Of a stretch of 22,437 nucleotides of DNA, positions 9,868 through 21,271 are shown piece after piece. How positions within the stretch are numbered: the stretch's first letter is position 1; each line of letters starts with the position of its first letter. Source of the stretch: Apostichopus californicus (lineage: Eukaryota; Echinodermata; Holothuroidea; Aspidochirotida; Stichopodidae). The notes beneath the pieces were generated by a model. The model had not been told where the DNA came from. It did not search any database and saw only the letters and a program-made list of their open reading frames with translations. The stretch covers positions 1-22,437 of the forward strand of contig JAIPMN010009379.1 in the NCBI GenBank assembly GCA_020650975.1. The letters are read 5' to 3'. The position numbers were made by a program, and so were the translations under genes.

Positions 9868-9940
9868 TTCCCTGGGAGCCCCTCATCGACCCCCAGGGAG
9901 CGACCTCACTCCAATTGATCTGTTTACCACAGATCCATTG
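9868..9940. other. Two adjacent short hairpins
   Basis: The first hairpin pairs TTCCCTGGG (9868-9876) with CCCAGGGAG (9892-9900): 9 bp with one G-U. The second pairs CAATTGATCTGT (9912-9923) with ACAGATCCATTG (9929-9940): 12 bp with one mismatch and a 5-nt loop. Their position in the probable 3' UTR would put them in the RNA. Confidence 0.45.
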
Positions 9941-10274
9941 ATTCACAACAACCTGCTTTGAATTGTTTTAAAATATAAGCCTGGTTGTCAAAAGATAAGT
10001 TACATTTTATAACAATTTTTTAGTTTAATAGTGACATATGTGGAAGTAAGGAGTCTATATGGAATATTAGAATCAATATCCACTAAGTTTCAACTCAGAA
10101 TTGCTAGACATGAACAGCTGAATATTATCATTTTAAACAACACTGAGATGTCAGTCTTATTGCCTGGTAAATTTGCATCTGTGCAACTATTTCCATTGGC
10201 TCTCATTTTCTAAGGAGCAATGGAAAATCAGTCATATGTAAAGTTATCTCCTTTTTTTAGGCTGTATTGTGTGT

Positions 10275-10308
10275 GGGGGGGGGGTGGGATGGGAGCATGT
10301 GGGGGAGG
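10275..10308 (+). repeat. G-rich tract, possible G-quadruplex
   Basis: G10, GGG, GGG and GGGGG runs lie within 34 bases of the + strand, downstream of the unidentified gene. Confidence 0.5.
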
Positions 10309-10672
10309 TGGTAATTTCAATTTATTTTTGGGGTAGATTGAACCTAATATCATCTAATGGTGACAGTCACTTGACCTATGTATGATAATGTGAATCTACA
10401 CTGTTGTAAATACATTTTCAAACCACATTTTCATAAATGTATGGAATCAGCCATGAAGCTGTATGTGAATAACAGTCTCAGGACCACACGAGACCATTTA
10501 ATTGAGCCAATCTCAATTATTTTACAATACTTTGTAAGTAATTGTTAGTTGAGTCATACCCGAGTATGAACTGGTCGTAGTGTGTTAGCCACAATTCAAC
10601 ACTCAGTTGTCAGGAGTCAGTCTACTTTGATATCGAGTGAATCAGTCACTGCCTCTTATCTTCCTGACTCAA

Positions 10673-10746
10673 TAGTAGATGGAGTATATTTCATTATGTA
10701 CTGTCACAGTAGTAGATGGAGTATGTTTCATTTTGTACCGTCACAG
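10673..10746. repeat. 37-bp tandem duplication
   Basis: Units 10673-10709 and 10710-10746 are adjacent and differ at three of 37 positions. Each begins TAGTAGATGGAGTAT and ends GTCACAG. Confidence 0.85.
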
Positions 10747-11570
10747 TGTATTTTTGAAATCTAACCACTCTTCTTAACTTTTAAACAGTCTGCATGATAG
10801 GCTACTCAGATGCTGACCCTAATCACTGGAGATGGCCACTGTGTACCCCTCAACCTTAGCTCTGTAATGACAGAAATATTGTGGGAGTGTCTTTTATTTA
10901 TAACCTATTTGGCTCTTGGTATCTCATGTAGTGGGTTTGATTTCCTTCTTGTAAAAGTGCCTCCAATTTCAGTTTGTATTAGTTGCTAGCAGGAATTTTT
11001 GCATAACTTTATTTTGGTTAGTGCATAATCAAGAGTTACTGTAAAAAGCAAGTGAACTTTCATCTAATGAAAAGTCTCAAGTATGGTTTGCCTTAAGACT
11101 GAGATTGATATCCTGATTATTTATTAATAGCATTTAATTCTTGGTGTGAGTAAACACTCGATTGGTTGTGCCTTGATCAAGTACATATAGAGAAGGAAAA
11201 TACCAGAGTAAATTTTGAAGATGGACTTGAAACAAGTCAAAATGTTTCACAGAGACATTTTAAAATGGTAGCATTTTTATTTTCAATCCTTGGTCACAAT
11301 TTTGGGAGGACATTTTGGGTTAGAAGCAAAAGAAGTTATGCACATTTATGTATAAAATATGTATTCATCATAATAATCACAGATAGATTGAAAATAAGGT
11401 TGTGAAATTGAACAATTGGAGAAAATTTAAACAAAGATATTTAGCTGAGAGTTTGAGAATCAAACAAAATGAATTTGCAATGCAAGTAAAATGTCAGGTA
11501 TTTCAAATATTTCTCTTGCAAAACTAAAACAAGGGTGGTTTTAGTTCATGAATATTAGGAAAAGGAGGAG

Positions 11571-11600
11571 GGGAAAATGTGGTGGGGGAAAATGTGGTGG
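11571..11600. repeat. 15-bp tandem duplication, G-rich
   Basis: GGGAAAATGTGGTGG occurs twice, back to back, and is followed by a partial third start (GGGGAA). Confidence 0.8.
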
Positions 11601-13630
11601 GGGAAGTGTAATGCACAAGAATGACTGAATCTGTTTAGACAGAAAGTTGTGTGCGAGAGATACATGTTTTATGCTATTATTACAAATGAAACCCAGCTGG
11701 TTTCATCATTTATTCACTTGTAGGTTTATCATGAATAAAATATGGCAGCTATGCTACTTGACAGTAAGCAGTAACATATTCAAAGAGTTATTTCTGTGAC
11801 CAAACTAAACAATCAGAACTTAAAATGTCGGTAAATTTCCTGCATCTCTATGTCAAAACAACATCCTTGTAACATTTTGTATGGTAAAGATATCAAGTTT
11901 TCAAGTTGTTTGTATTTTCTGAATGCACCTGGCAACAGTAAAGAAAATGATGTCATCACAGCAACTTAGCTGAAAATAATAATTAACTCACTTATTCAGT
12001 GAGGAAAATACTAGCTACATTTTGATGACATTATTAATGCAGAGACCATTTATAGATAAGCAAACATTCCAAATCTAGCAGGTTTCAAGGAAAGATCAAT
12101 ACGAAGATTATAAATAGGAAAGTAAAGCTTTTGAAGAACTTTTGCCATTGTGACATCAGATACTACCTACTGGGATCAACTCCAGGAAAGAATGGAGGGT
12201 TTAGCAAGTCAAAATGGGTTCTATTCAATCAACCATATCTTGAGTTAGGAATAAGACATTGAGATGGGGTCTTCAACTAACAGTGTGGAATATTGTTCTT
12301 TACTGTATAGGCCTCATGTTGTCTGTCACACAGATTATCCCTCTTAAGTATCGATACTAGGAAATTGCGCTCGTATTTTTGAAAGTCACTACTCCCCATG
12401 AATGAATGAAGGTAGAGATGTTTAATCAATGCTCAGTAGTGTTGCTGTACACTGTTAAGCCATATGGTATCTACTAAGGCAGAATAGTTTTGATAGAATA
12501 ATATGTGAACCACAGCAAGTGCAATTTATTTGACAGTAATTGACGAATTATACCATGTCATGGTTTGATACGTCAAGATAGAAAAAGTATGACTTTGAGA
12601 GTACACACTAGCAAAATTCCAGGTTGGAGAGTTCACCATTCAGTTCACATAGGAAGAGTATAGCACTGTGGCCAATGGTGCAGTAAGGAGTAACCTGGAT
12701 CTGGGTGCAGATATTGGCCCCTAAATGAGAGTCCGGAATTCACCCAAGCCCAACCAAGCACACCATAGTTTGGTATGCAGGAAGATGGCTTTCAGGGATA
12801 ACAGAATATGTGCAGTTTTTTGTCATTTGAAATCAATAATATCTTCTTCTCCTTTTTTTGAGTTTCTATGGTTATTTACAAATCATAATTGTATTTAAAT
12901 TAAGAAATGAATAATTGCAATTTATTATAAAGCAATTGGTATGATATTATTCAGTAACGTCTTGTCTGTATATTTTGCTATTGGGAGTAGTACACATAGA
13001 CGTGGCAGAGATTGGGCAGAGGCGACAGTAAGTCTGTATTTGATAAAAATGAGCAAGGATGATGAAAAAATGATTGCTCGTAAGAATGAACCAAGTTGGT
13101 TGTTATAAATGCTGCCATCCTTTGAATCAGGTTAGAATATTTTCACTTCAAGTAAAAAGATATTCTGAAAAGATATGTTCATATTATTCAGTTGTAAAAC
13201 TTTCTTCTTTATTTTATTTTGGGAAATTTGTAAGAAGTTCATCCATAGTATATATTTGCTTTATTTTACTTCCATGGAACCGAAAGCAATTCAAAAAGAG
13301 CATTAGTGTTTCAAATACTAAATTCAAACATAGTGTGCCGTTGTGTCGTTGGGTTAACAAATTTGAGCAGTACCTTGATACACTTGGCATGTAACCCCCC
13401 CCCCCCCTTCACGTATAGTGCCTAAGTGTGAAACATTTCCCATAAGCAGAACAGTGCAAAATATTTCAATTATCGATCCTCTATTTAAAAATTGTTTGCT
13501 AATCTTGAAATTGATAACTTATGGATTCTTTCCCAATCTCCTTCTCACCCTCTGGCTATAACCTTTTCGTTCAGCTGTGGAAAATTGTTGAACTTGTAAT
13601 ACATTGTATTGTAATGTTGGTTTCTCTCAG

Positions 13631-13681
13631 TAGACAGATGTTTTGATCTGCAAGATGCTTCTACCCTGTGGTGGCATCAAG
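13631..13681 (+). other. Possible small or untranslated exon downstream of exon F (weak)
   Basis: An acceptor (ggtttctctcag ending at 13630) and a donor (CAAG|GTGAGG at 13681/13682) bracket 51 nt. If joined to the phase-0 donor at 9247, the first codon is TAG, which would end the protein after Glu and make this the stop exon. In another phase it is open for 16 codons. Splice sites alone are weak evidence. Confidence 0.2.
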
Positions 13682-16600
13682 GTGAGGGGGGCATTTCCAT
13701 CCTCCCCCATCATGATGCCTACCCCCAGTCCTCTCCCTTGTCGGCTGACTATCCCAGTGATGTTCAACAATGTCCCCCCCCCCTCACCCTTTTCCCACCC
13801 ATCCAAGAGGCTGTTTCTGCAGTCTGCACCGTAACATTTTCTCATTTCATTTCATATTTTCTGTTTCTAAGCAACACATTAAGCTTTACCAACCACAGTA
13901 CTTAAACTCTTTCCATAAATTACAATGACTGATCAGACTGACTAAATCCCTCCCCTTCCCCTTAAATTTGTAACATTACTGTATCAAGCTATTGTGGTAT
14001 TTATGCCTTGTACTTGTATAAAGTTCTCAAGTCTTACATGTTAGAACACTTTTCCCTCCATTCATGTGAGCTGATGAATCTGTATCAAAGTTTTCTAGTT
14101 TCCACTTACGTTTTTGCTAGTGAAAACTGGAAAAAATATTGTCAGAATCTCGTTTGCTCTCAGATAGGGTTTGCTTTGAGAAAATAAAGTTACAAGTGTC
14201 AATGCATATATGGTCAAGGTATAAACCATATTTGCTCCCAGGATGTTCGTAAACCATGCTGACATGGGGAGTACTTTTGGACTTTGATACATACTTGTGG
14301 ATTCAACGTTCAAACTGTCAAAGTGAAAACCCACATAGCCAAAATGTGTGCTATTTATGTTATTATATTTGGTTTTGTGGGAAGCACAAGCTATTGTAGT
14401 GTTATGTCTGCCAACAAGAAACTTTCAAATTTGTCAAAGGGATTAATTTTAGGTGGATGTAAGTTTTGACAGGTTCTTAGACAGAAATGATTAAATTTCC
14501 AGGAGTGTCGTAATAGATATGTAACATCAAACTTTGAATATTCATCAAGGCAAAAGTGTTTACCTTTTTCCATATTTTTTATGCGTGTACTTAAGGAATT
14601 TCCATGGTTGTATACAACGCTTTTGTGGAACTTCACATTTTTATGATTTTACCTACATGAATTAAAAGATAACAATGAAGCAAGACTATTTCATCTGATT
14701 GGCAAAGATGCTGTTTTGATGTTTAGTGTTCTCCAGAAATGAGGGAAAGGTAAATTCCAGGTATCGGAGTTGTGATGGCAGAGAAATATCGGTTTGCATT
14801 TTGGTAACCAATATGCATTAATAATCTAAAAAACTTTCCAATTCTCTGTACATAATTCAAGTATTAAGCAAAACATTGTCAATGATATTGCTCAGTCTAT
14901 GTTAATTTAGGCCCTAAAGATATTCTTAGATTGGATGAAGATGTCTTGTGTTCTTCTTTTGATGAATGTCAAGTTTTGATTTCAAACTTTTCTTCAGATT
15001 GAGAATTTAAATTGATCTCATTTTGAAAACCACTTTCCCAAACAGTAAATAGAAAGTGTTGTTAAAGGTTGTAATCAGCCCAAAATTAAGGTATGCCAAA
15101 AATATAGATGCTAAAGATGCTAGATCTTTAAATTAATCAGAGACATTGAGCAGTGTGCAATGAGACAATTTAAGAACCATGTGGTAATGCCCTGAGGTGG
15201 CAATATAAGAAAGCTGTAATTTGGACTATGGGTGACCAGTTTGGGCTTCACAAGAAATATTTTGGGGCAATATTAAAGGCTGTACAAAGCCTCGCTTTTG
15301 TATGGATCCATGGCGGCTCGAAAAATGTTTGATTTTGTTAAAGTGTTGCTCAGCATTGGGTCATGAACTGTTGGCCCTGTCAAAGTTTTGTACCAGAATT
15401 TTTCAAGAAACCTAGGGCAAATGAAATTGACAGACACTTAAAAAGATGTTTTGAGAGTGGGGCATTTTCAGGACAATTAAATAATTATTTATTCAATGAT
15501 GATAATTTGCCATGTCATAATATGAAAATCATTGCAGTTTTCCATTATGCAGAGTATAATAAGATTATTATCATGCAGTATGATGATTGTATAAAATTAA
15601 TAGATAATAGGTATTTGAATAATTCATCATCCATTACAACGTTAAGAAGGAACAGGAAATATGGATGGCAGGTTGTACTATAAGAAAACATGTACCAATG
15701 ACTCGTTGAGTACTGGGAGTTGCGAGTGACTCACGAGCATAACTCCACAGAGACAAGTGTACTGTGACAAAAAAAAAGTGTACATTCTGTACAGTACAGA
15801 AAATTACGTTTTTTGTGTAAAATCATAGTAATATGCAAAATAGATTATAAACTGATATATCTTTCATTTTGTGTACTGTTTATGTACAGAACAAGGTTTT
15901 TTGCAAACTTGCCTAATAAATTATCGAGATAGACGAAAAATACACAGTGAAAAATATAACCATTTTTGTCATTATTTTATTGTTCATTGGATGGGAACTG
16001 AGATAAAATGCTTTACGATACTGTGTGAGTACAATGAACCAGGGGTTGGTTGCGGCATTTTGAGCTAACATATCAAAGCTGCCAGACGAGTAACATGGCC
16101 TGAGAGAACTTTGTGGATTTTATAATGGTAGCTTTGTATGATGTGCAATTGAGATGAAGGGCCAAGGGTCCCCATTCTCAATCTTTAACCCAAGCCCAGT
16201 TACGACACCGATTACGCATAATTCAGTCTTCTAAAAGGATTGCATTCTTATGACAGTATCCTGGCGTCCACACACACTACATACTCTGAGTATGCAATGA
16301 AAGACAAATTTGTACGGTCAAGTGATTAGACTATTACAAATAATTTCACTCCTTCAAAAGTTCTTGATGATATCTCTTGCTGATCAAGTTTGCTCAAGCC
16401 CTGGCATGTTTCTAAACAAAAATTGTGAAACATATTTTCCAAACATCTGAAGAAACCCCACTTGCCTTTTATTCATCTGGGGCAATCGTCAATACGATCG
16501 CAGGTTGAGTTGTTGTACTTAAACAATAATTGACGAGAGGAAATGGGTTTCTTTTTACAACTGGTCCTCCAATCCTTGCAGGATATGTAAACTATCATTC

Positions 16601-16857
16601 AAGGACAATAACACCCATACAACCCACAAATCGTCTGATCATAGTTCATCTTTTATCAATTTTAAAAAAAATATCAAACCCATTGCAATCAATATGATAA
16701 TGTGTGACTACTGACAAACAACCAAAACCAACAAATCAAATCAAATCTTAAACATTGACATAACTTTAACCTTACTTTTTACCTCCCTTATAAGCCATGC
16801 CGATTTATCGCCTCACAGTCTGGCTACACTATTACATACACCAACATGCTTATAAAT

Positions 16858-17125
16858 AAATACCAATCCACAGAACATTAAAGGACCTACTATTCAGAAT
16901 ATATGACCCATTCACCTCCCCATCCCTCCACCCCCTACTTAAAATTAAATACCAAACACAGAACTTTAAAGGACCTACTATTCAGAATATATGACCCATT
17001 CAACTCCCCATCCCCCCCCCCCACCTCCCGCTTAAAATTAAATACCAATCCACAGAACATTAAAGGACCTACTATTCAGCATATATGACCCATCCCCCCC
17101 CCCCCCACATCCCCCTTTATTAATA
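16858..17125. repeat. Tandem repeat array, about 90-bp unit, three copies
   Basis: Copies start at 16858, 16947 and 17040 (periods 89 and 93). Each has the same order: AAATACCAA, CACAGAAC, TTAAAGGACCTACTATTCAG, ATATATGACCCAT, then a C-rich block. The C-rich block varies most in length (up to 13 C), which accounts for the period difference. The third copy runs into the C tract at 17093-17106 and stops close to a - strand AATAAA. The array lies downstream of the EMC3 coding end. Confidence 0.85.
17116..17121 (-). terminator. Candidate EMC3 polyadenylation signal (AATAAA)
   Basis: This is the first canonical AATAAA on the - strand after the EMC3 stop codon; it would give a 3' UTR of about 350-380 nt. 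Another AATAAA falls inside the coding sequence near the C-terminus, in the codons AAA AAT AAA. No cleavage-site evidence is available. Confidence 0.4.
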
Positions 17126-17474
17126 TAAGAAACATTCACAATAACAGCAAATCAATTCTACAGTTTTAAATGTTTGTTGTCTTCAAAATCTGATCTATCT
17201 ACCAACTTTCTCAACTTCCACTTTTCATTAAACACAAACAAGATTCGATGAAAAGATTTACAGTTCTTAAACATGCTACACTGACAAGCAGGGTAAATGT
17301 CCACAGCTGATCATCAGCTTTTCAAACAGCTTCACCATGGGTCACAATCAAGCAAAAGTCTATGCTAATGATATGGAGTACATGCTGAGGTTCTCAGATG
17401 ACAGTTCTAGCAAAATATAGCAGAGTGAGACATCGGGTAGCTATATCCCTACAAAACGCCCCTTTTTTTCCACC

Positions 17475-17594
17475 TCACTGGTATTTATTTTTCACGTAAA
17501 CGTCCGACGGGTAGGGAGTGTTACCGATGAGTTCATCCTCGACGTTGGCTAACATCCATTTATGATCTACAATTTCCAGGGTTTCCCATTCAGC
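17475..17594 (-). CDS. EMC3: EMC3 coding exon 7 (terminal)
   Basis: The acceptor is cattctgtag and the stop TGA reads 17477 to 17475. It encodes residues 217-255. [13 protein letters not shown] and NVEDEL match the conserved acidic C-terminal segment. The last stretch ([17 protein letters not shown]) does not match the vertebrate tail and is lineage-specific in appearance. Confidence 0.93.
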   Translation of the reverse strand, partial: AEWETLEIVDHKWMLANVEDELIGNTPYPSDVYVKNKYQ

Positions 17595-20500
17595 CTACAG
17601 AATGAAGATGTAAAAAGAAGAGAGGTTGAGTGTTATTAAGAGTTGTTAATTGTAGTGTCAGTACTGAACAGTTCTTGAAATAGCAACCAATCAGGAGATC
17701 TCCTGGCCATTGGCTGGGTCTGCTACTGTTATATTTATATAAAAACATCCCCGCCCCTAAACCCCCCCCCCCTTTTAACATGTGTCAGTTGGATCAGCTG
17801 ACATGACCAATGGCTAGGCTGTCTTGTCATACCAACACTTACCTAATAACTTCAGTGGGCGGGGGGGGGGGATGTACCATTGTCATTTGCTGGGCCATCT
17901 GCTTGTTTAGACTATTAAACACCGACTGTACAGCCCTAAAAGTTGCATCAGGTGCGATGTCTAGGCCATTCTATCAATTGCCCTGGCTGGGCCATCATCT
18001 ATTGAAATAATTTGTATACTTACCTTAAAAGCTTTAGCTGGATCAGGTGCCATAGCCATTGGCTGAGCCATCTGTTGTTGCATTAACCTTGTTTGATCAG
18101 CAGCTGAGGAAAGGGGCATTATGAAATGTAATTACTCGATATAGAGTTGAGTCAAATGTACTCAATGATATGATACAGGTTGTCATTTGCATTGATCAAT
18201 GAAATGGATTGGAGTCACAATTTGTCGCGACTTAGCAGCATAGCCTAAGCCTCATTCAATTACTGATTAATTTTTTATTTCCATTCTCCACATGGCAAAG
18301 GACAAGTGAACTGCTGTTACTCCCACAAACTTACAGTAAACTAAGCAAGAACAATTCACATATTGAAGGAATTTCAGTGGTTATTCTTTGCCTTTGCTTC
18401 ACTTAGAACATCTAAAGTACTACAAGGTATATTTAAATATCAAATTGGATAAATTGAATAATTGAAAAAAAAAAAGGATCAACTAATCTCACATTGTGAT
18501 CAGACTAGCTAACATTTGGTTAAACAAAATCTTATTACAAATGTTGATACTTAATAGACTACTTTGAAGAAGGTAGTTGTCTCTCATTATTCATATGATG
18601 TTCATACTTGTCACCAGATCCAACCTAGTCCCAAATTGGAGCAAACAGTAATAACTATAATAACACATTCAATAAAGTCTATTAAATAACGTTGGCCTAG
18701 TATTACACATAAGTAAACTAGGCTTTGGTACCTATGTAATGATAGTATTGCCAGCTTAGGCTGGGTAGTTTTATTTCTTTCAAAGCAAAGCATTTCGTCA
18801 AATATCTTTGCAAACCTACCAAGTATTTCACATAATAAAGTTCTTATTGATCAAATTAATACAACCTCCTGAAATTTCCACAAAGTGATGAGAGAGTAAT
18901 TAATCAAATTGACACAATTTTCAACAAGGCATCGTCCAGACACTTTTATGTTATCAAACATATAAATATCTTGTTTGCAAAATAGCAGACAGGAAAACTT
19001 GCAACACTGTTACCTCACTCATTTGAAATGAAAAAGTGACTAGTCAAACTTATGCAATTTTAGTATCAGAAAACAAGTATTTGTATATATGGGGACACAA
19101 TACATTGAAACACCAAACGTTTCCCTAACATCCAATGTTAGAATGATCTTACCGTTATTCTCTCCTAGGATGAGGGAATAAACACTTCTAAGACCAAAGA
19201 CATTCAGGAAATACCAACTGGCTGAGCTGACCCAAGATGCATCTAATGAAGCTAACTCGACTCCTCTCTGCAACATAGGCTTGAATCTTAATGTCAAAGG
19301 AAATGGTACTTTAGCTGTAAGAGATAAATGAAAAGAAAACAGATTCATCAATATCCATCTTTTTCAAACTGGAGTCTGGGAGGGCAAAGTGGTCCAGGGT
19401 GGGGTCTGTAAAAGCCGAACGGGTCTGTGTCAAAAGATTTCTGATAAACAAACTGTTAGACAGTCAAAACAAGCCTGAGAGTGCCATCTCAGCCAAAGGA
19501 GGACATTTTTTTCATGACATCAGCCCCAAACTGTTGTGGGGCTGAGGTCACTGGTGGTATTCCATACGCCTGTGAAAATGACTCCTTATGACTGGAGGTG
19601 CATGAATGGAAAGGGAATGAGCCTAGAGATTACATGACAGTAACATATTAAAAAATTGTGCACTGCTGTCAGAAACATGAATATGAAAGAAAAGTAACAT
19701 GGATTGATTTGACTACCAACTTAGTTTATATAACACCATCAAGGGAGATATTTTAACAGCTTATAAAAATGTTGTTGTACCAATATGATACTTGGGAGTT
19801 ATTTGCTTCTGTGAAAATCCAAGTATAGAAAAATTTTGACAACAGAAGAGGATACAAAATTGTATTTACTTATAACAAATCCAGAAAATGTCCAGTTGAT
19901 CCAGCCTCCGATGACTATCATTGGTAAGATGTTGGTTAAATTTCCCTTCATCATCTCCGTTAGCATAGATGGATCTGGAACATCAAAGAATACAGATGTG
20001 TTACCTTTATACCATAGCAGGATAGAGACTGACTTCAGATTTATAACTTTGGGCTTGTAGAGCTTGCTTCCTCTTTTGCTAGTACGACTGTTTGCATACA
20101 AAAAGTTCCAAACTGTTTTTAACAGAAAAACACATTGAGATATATTTCAATTCATATTTGTGACATGATCACATCCAAAGCCTGTTTATCTGAGTCGCTA
20201 AGTAACTTCAGACATGTTCTCTGTCATCTGAAGAATGGGTCCATTTCTTTTTCGTTTCCTTCTATGCTCTGAAAAACTTTACATGAAGATATAGATGTAC
20301 ACAATAAAGGGATATTCTGAAAGTCATCGGGAAACACTTACCCGCCATGGGATTCTGCATTGCTGGTTCCCTATTTTGTGTTTTAAAGAATCCTTCTTCT
20401 TCATCATTGAAATAATGTTTTCTCATCTGAAAGGACTGCAAGAGGACAACATGTTATCAATCTGGTCTACAACAATTGAAACCGCTCAGATTATGTTCGA

Positions 20501-21271
20501 TGTACAGAAGGAAGGTTCCATTTTGTGGTACAATTGATTCAATCTCAGCTCATCTAGAATTGCCTTGTCATAGTTAAAGATTTTAATCATTGCATCATTA
20601 TTAAAATGTAAAGCTGTATAGTTGTTTCCCTGTTCTGGTACTTGTGATAGAGCAACTCTTTGGGAAGGCAGCCACCCGTGCAGAGGCCTCTTTTTGTAAG
20701 GATATTTAATGCTGTAACTTACCTTGAAATGATTCAACTATGAACATTCCCACCAAAAGAGTAACACTATGTAACACAAAGGAAATGTTGTTTGTTGACT
20801 ATATTTATCTAACAGAGCTGTAATGGGATAATAATTGTAAAGTTTGTTAATACTTACCCTTTTAGGCAAGTACTTTCCATTTTCTCTCAACAACTTGCTT
20901 CTCATCAGTACTTGCCTGTACAGTGAAGAAATTGAAATACATACTGTTATGATAGTCTTTGTGCAGTAGGCCCTGACTGTTAATATTGTTACTGTAGTGT
21001 TCGGCCTTACCTAGTCTATAGCCTGGTTGTTACTAACAGTAGTAAGGACTTTAACTGTTACTGTGCTAGTCTATGTTCTAACGTTAGCCCTAATGAGGAA
21101 CGTTTTGGCTAGGTCTACTTACCCGTCGCTGACTTTTTGTAAATCTACCTTCTTTTGGCTGGACAAGAGCAGGCTTACATAATGTCTAATGATTCCTACA
21201 AAGAACGTTATGAAAACAATGGGCAATACCACCCAAAATCGAATATTTGTATCGAGCAATAGCTCGGCCAT
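17475..21271 (-). CDS. EMC3: ER membrane protein complex subunit 3 (EMC3/TMEM111), seven exons, 255 aa
   Basis: Coding exons, in transcript order, are 21271-21123, 20915-20858, 20435-20342, 19974-19870, 19314-19153, 18103-18024 and 17594-17475. They total 768 nt, all introns are GT-AG and all phases are compatible. EMC3 is the Oxa1/YidC-superfamily core subunit of the ER membrane protein complex, which inserts tail-anchored and multipass proteins into the ER membrane; with EMC6 it forms the insertion path. The start [20 protein letters not shown] closely parallels the vertebrate N-terminus. Arg29, just after the first membrane segment (about residues 12-30), aligns with functionally important Arg31 of human EMC3. 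A second membrane segment spans about residues 114-135 ([18 protein letters not shown]) and a third about 165-186 ([20 protein letters not shown]). A Gln/Met-rich cytosolic tail follows. The length is close to human (261 aa). The last 20 residues diverge. Identity is secure. Confidence 0.97.
17595..18023. other. EMC3 intron 6
   Basis: A 0.43-kb intron. Its + strand carries a C10 run near 17762-17771 and a G run near 17861-17870. No other gene is visible. Confidence 0.8.
18024..18103 (-). CDS. EMC3: EMC3 coding exon 6
   Basis: The acceptor is tttcctcag and the donor is TTTAAG|GTAAGT. It completes Ala190 and encodes [20 protein letters not shown] followed by PAKAFK, the Met/Gln-rich cytosolic segment that in family members precedes the acidic C-terminal helix. 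Confidence 0.95.
18104..19152. other. EMC3 intron 5
   Basis: A 1.05-kb AT-rich intron. I see nothing beyond an A tract at about 18464-18475. Confidence 0.8.
19153..19314 (-). CDS. EMC3: EMC3 coding exon 5
   Basis: The acceptor is tctcttacag and the donor is AACG|GTAAGA. It encodes [20 protein letters not shown], then the conserved [20 protein letters not shown] and the third membrane segment, ending inside Ala190. This is the most conserved exon of the gene relative to vertebrate EMC3. Confidence 0.97.
19315..19869. other. EMC3 intron 4
   Basis: A 0.56-kb intron containing the strong hairpin at 19515-19550. Otherwise featureless. Confidence 0.8.
19515..19550. repeat. 14-bp hairpin in EMC3 intron 4
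   Basis: TGACATCAGCCCCA (19515-19528) pairs with TGGGGCTGAGGTCA (19537-19550) with one mismatch around an 8-nt loop. It is symmetric on either strand. The stem is too short to be a typical animal microRNA precursor. Confidence 0.6.
19870..19974 (-). CDS. EMC3: EMC3 coding exon 4
   Basis: The acceptor is gatgttccag and the donor is ATAA|GTAAAT. It completes Asp101 and encodes [20 protein letters not shown] and the rest of the second membrane segment, ending inside Thr136. It carries the family signature M-T/L-MMKGN followed by the Gly-Gly-Trp-Ile-Asn turn. Confidence 0.96.
19975..20341. other. EMC3 intron 3
   Basis: A 0.37-kb AT-rich intron; nothing else seen. Confidence 0.8.
20342..20435 (-). 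CDS. EMC3: EMC3 coding exon 3
   Basis: The acceptor is cctcttgcag and the donor is GGCGG|GTAAGT. It encodes residues 70-100 plus the first base of Asp101 and includes the conserved RKHYFN and GFFK patches. Its second half ([13 protein letters not shown]) is a variable proline-containing linker between cytosolic loop and membrane domain. Confidence 0.95.
20436..20857. other. EMC3 intron 2
   Basis: A 0.42-kb intron; open frames on both strands are chance AT-rich stretches. Confidence 0.8.
20858..20915 (-). CDS. EMC3: EMC3 coding exon 2
   Basis: A 58-nt microexon-like exon: acceptor tgtacag and donor AAAGG|GTAAGT. It encodes [20 protein letters not shown] (residues 50-69), matching the conserved family motif around REN-GKY-PK in the cytosolic loop after the first membrane helix. 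Confidence 0.95.
21123..21271 (-). CDS. EMC3: EMC3 coding exon 1
   Basis: It begins at the ATG reading 21271 to 21269 (context atcatcATGG) and ends at the donor GACGG|GTAAGT. It encodes residues 1-49 plus two bases: the lumenal N-terminus, the first membrane helix and the start of the cytosolic coiled region ([11 protein letters not shown]). The start is fixed by alignment to the conserved family N-terminus. Confidence 0.95.

Larger units (their letters stand above)
9257..17474. other. Gene-poor interval between convergent genes; probable 3' UTRs plus intergenic DNA
   Basis: About 8.2 kb in which I find no exon chain on either strand. If the + gene stops at 9256, its 3' UTR begins here, and the first canonical AATAAA I see on the + strand is at 11734-11739. 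The right end holds the EMC3 3' UTR. Low-complexity and repeat segments inside are listed separately. The longest open frame (15363-15683) has AT-rich codon content and no recognisable domain, so it is not called. Confidence 0.55.
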
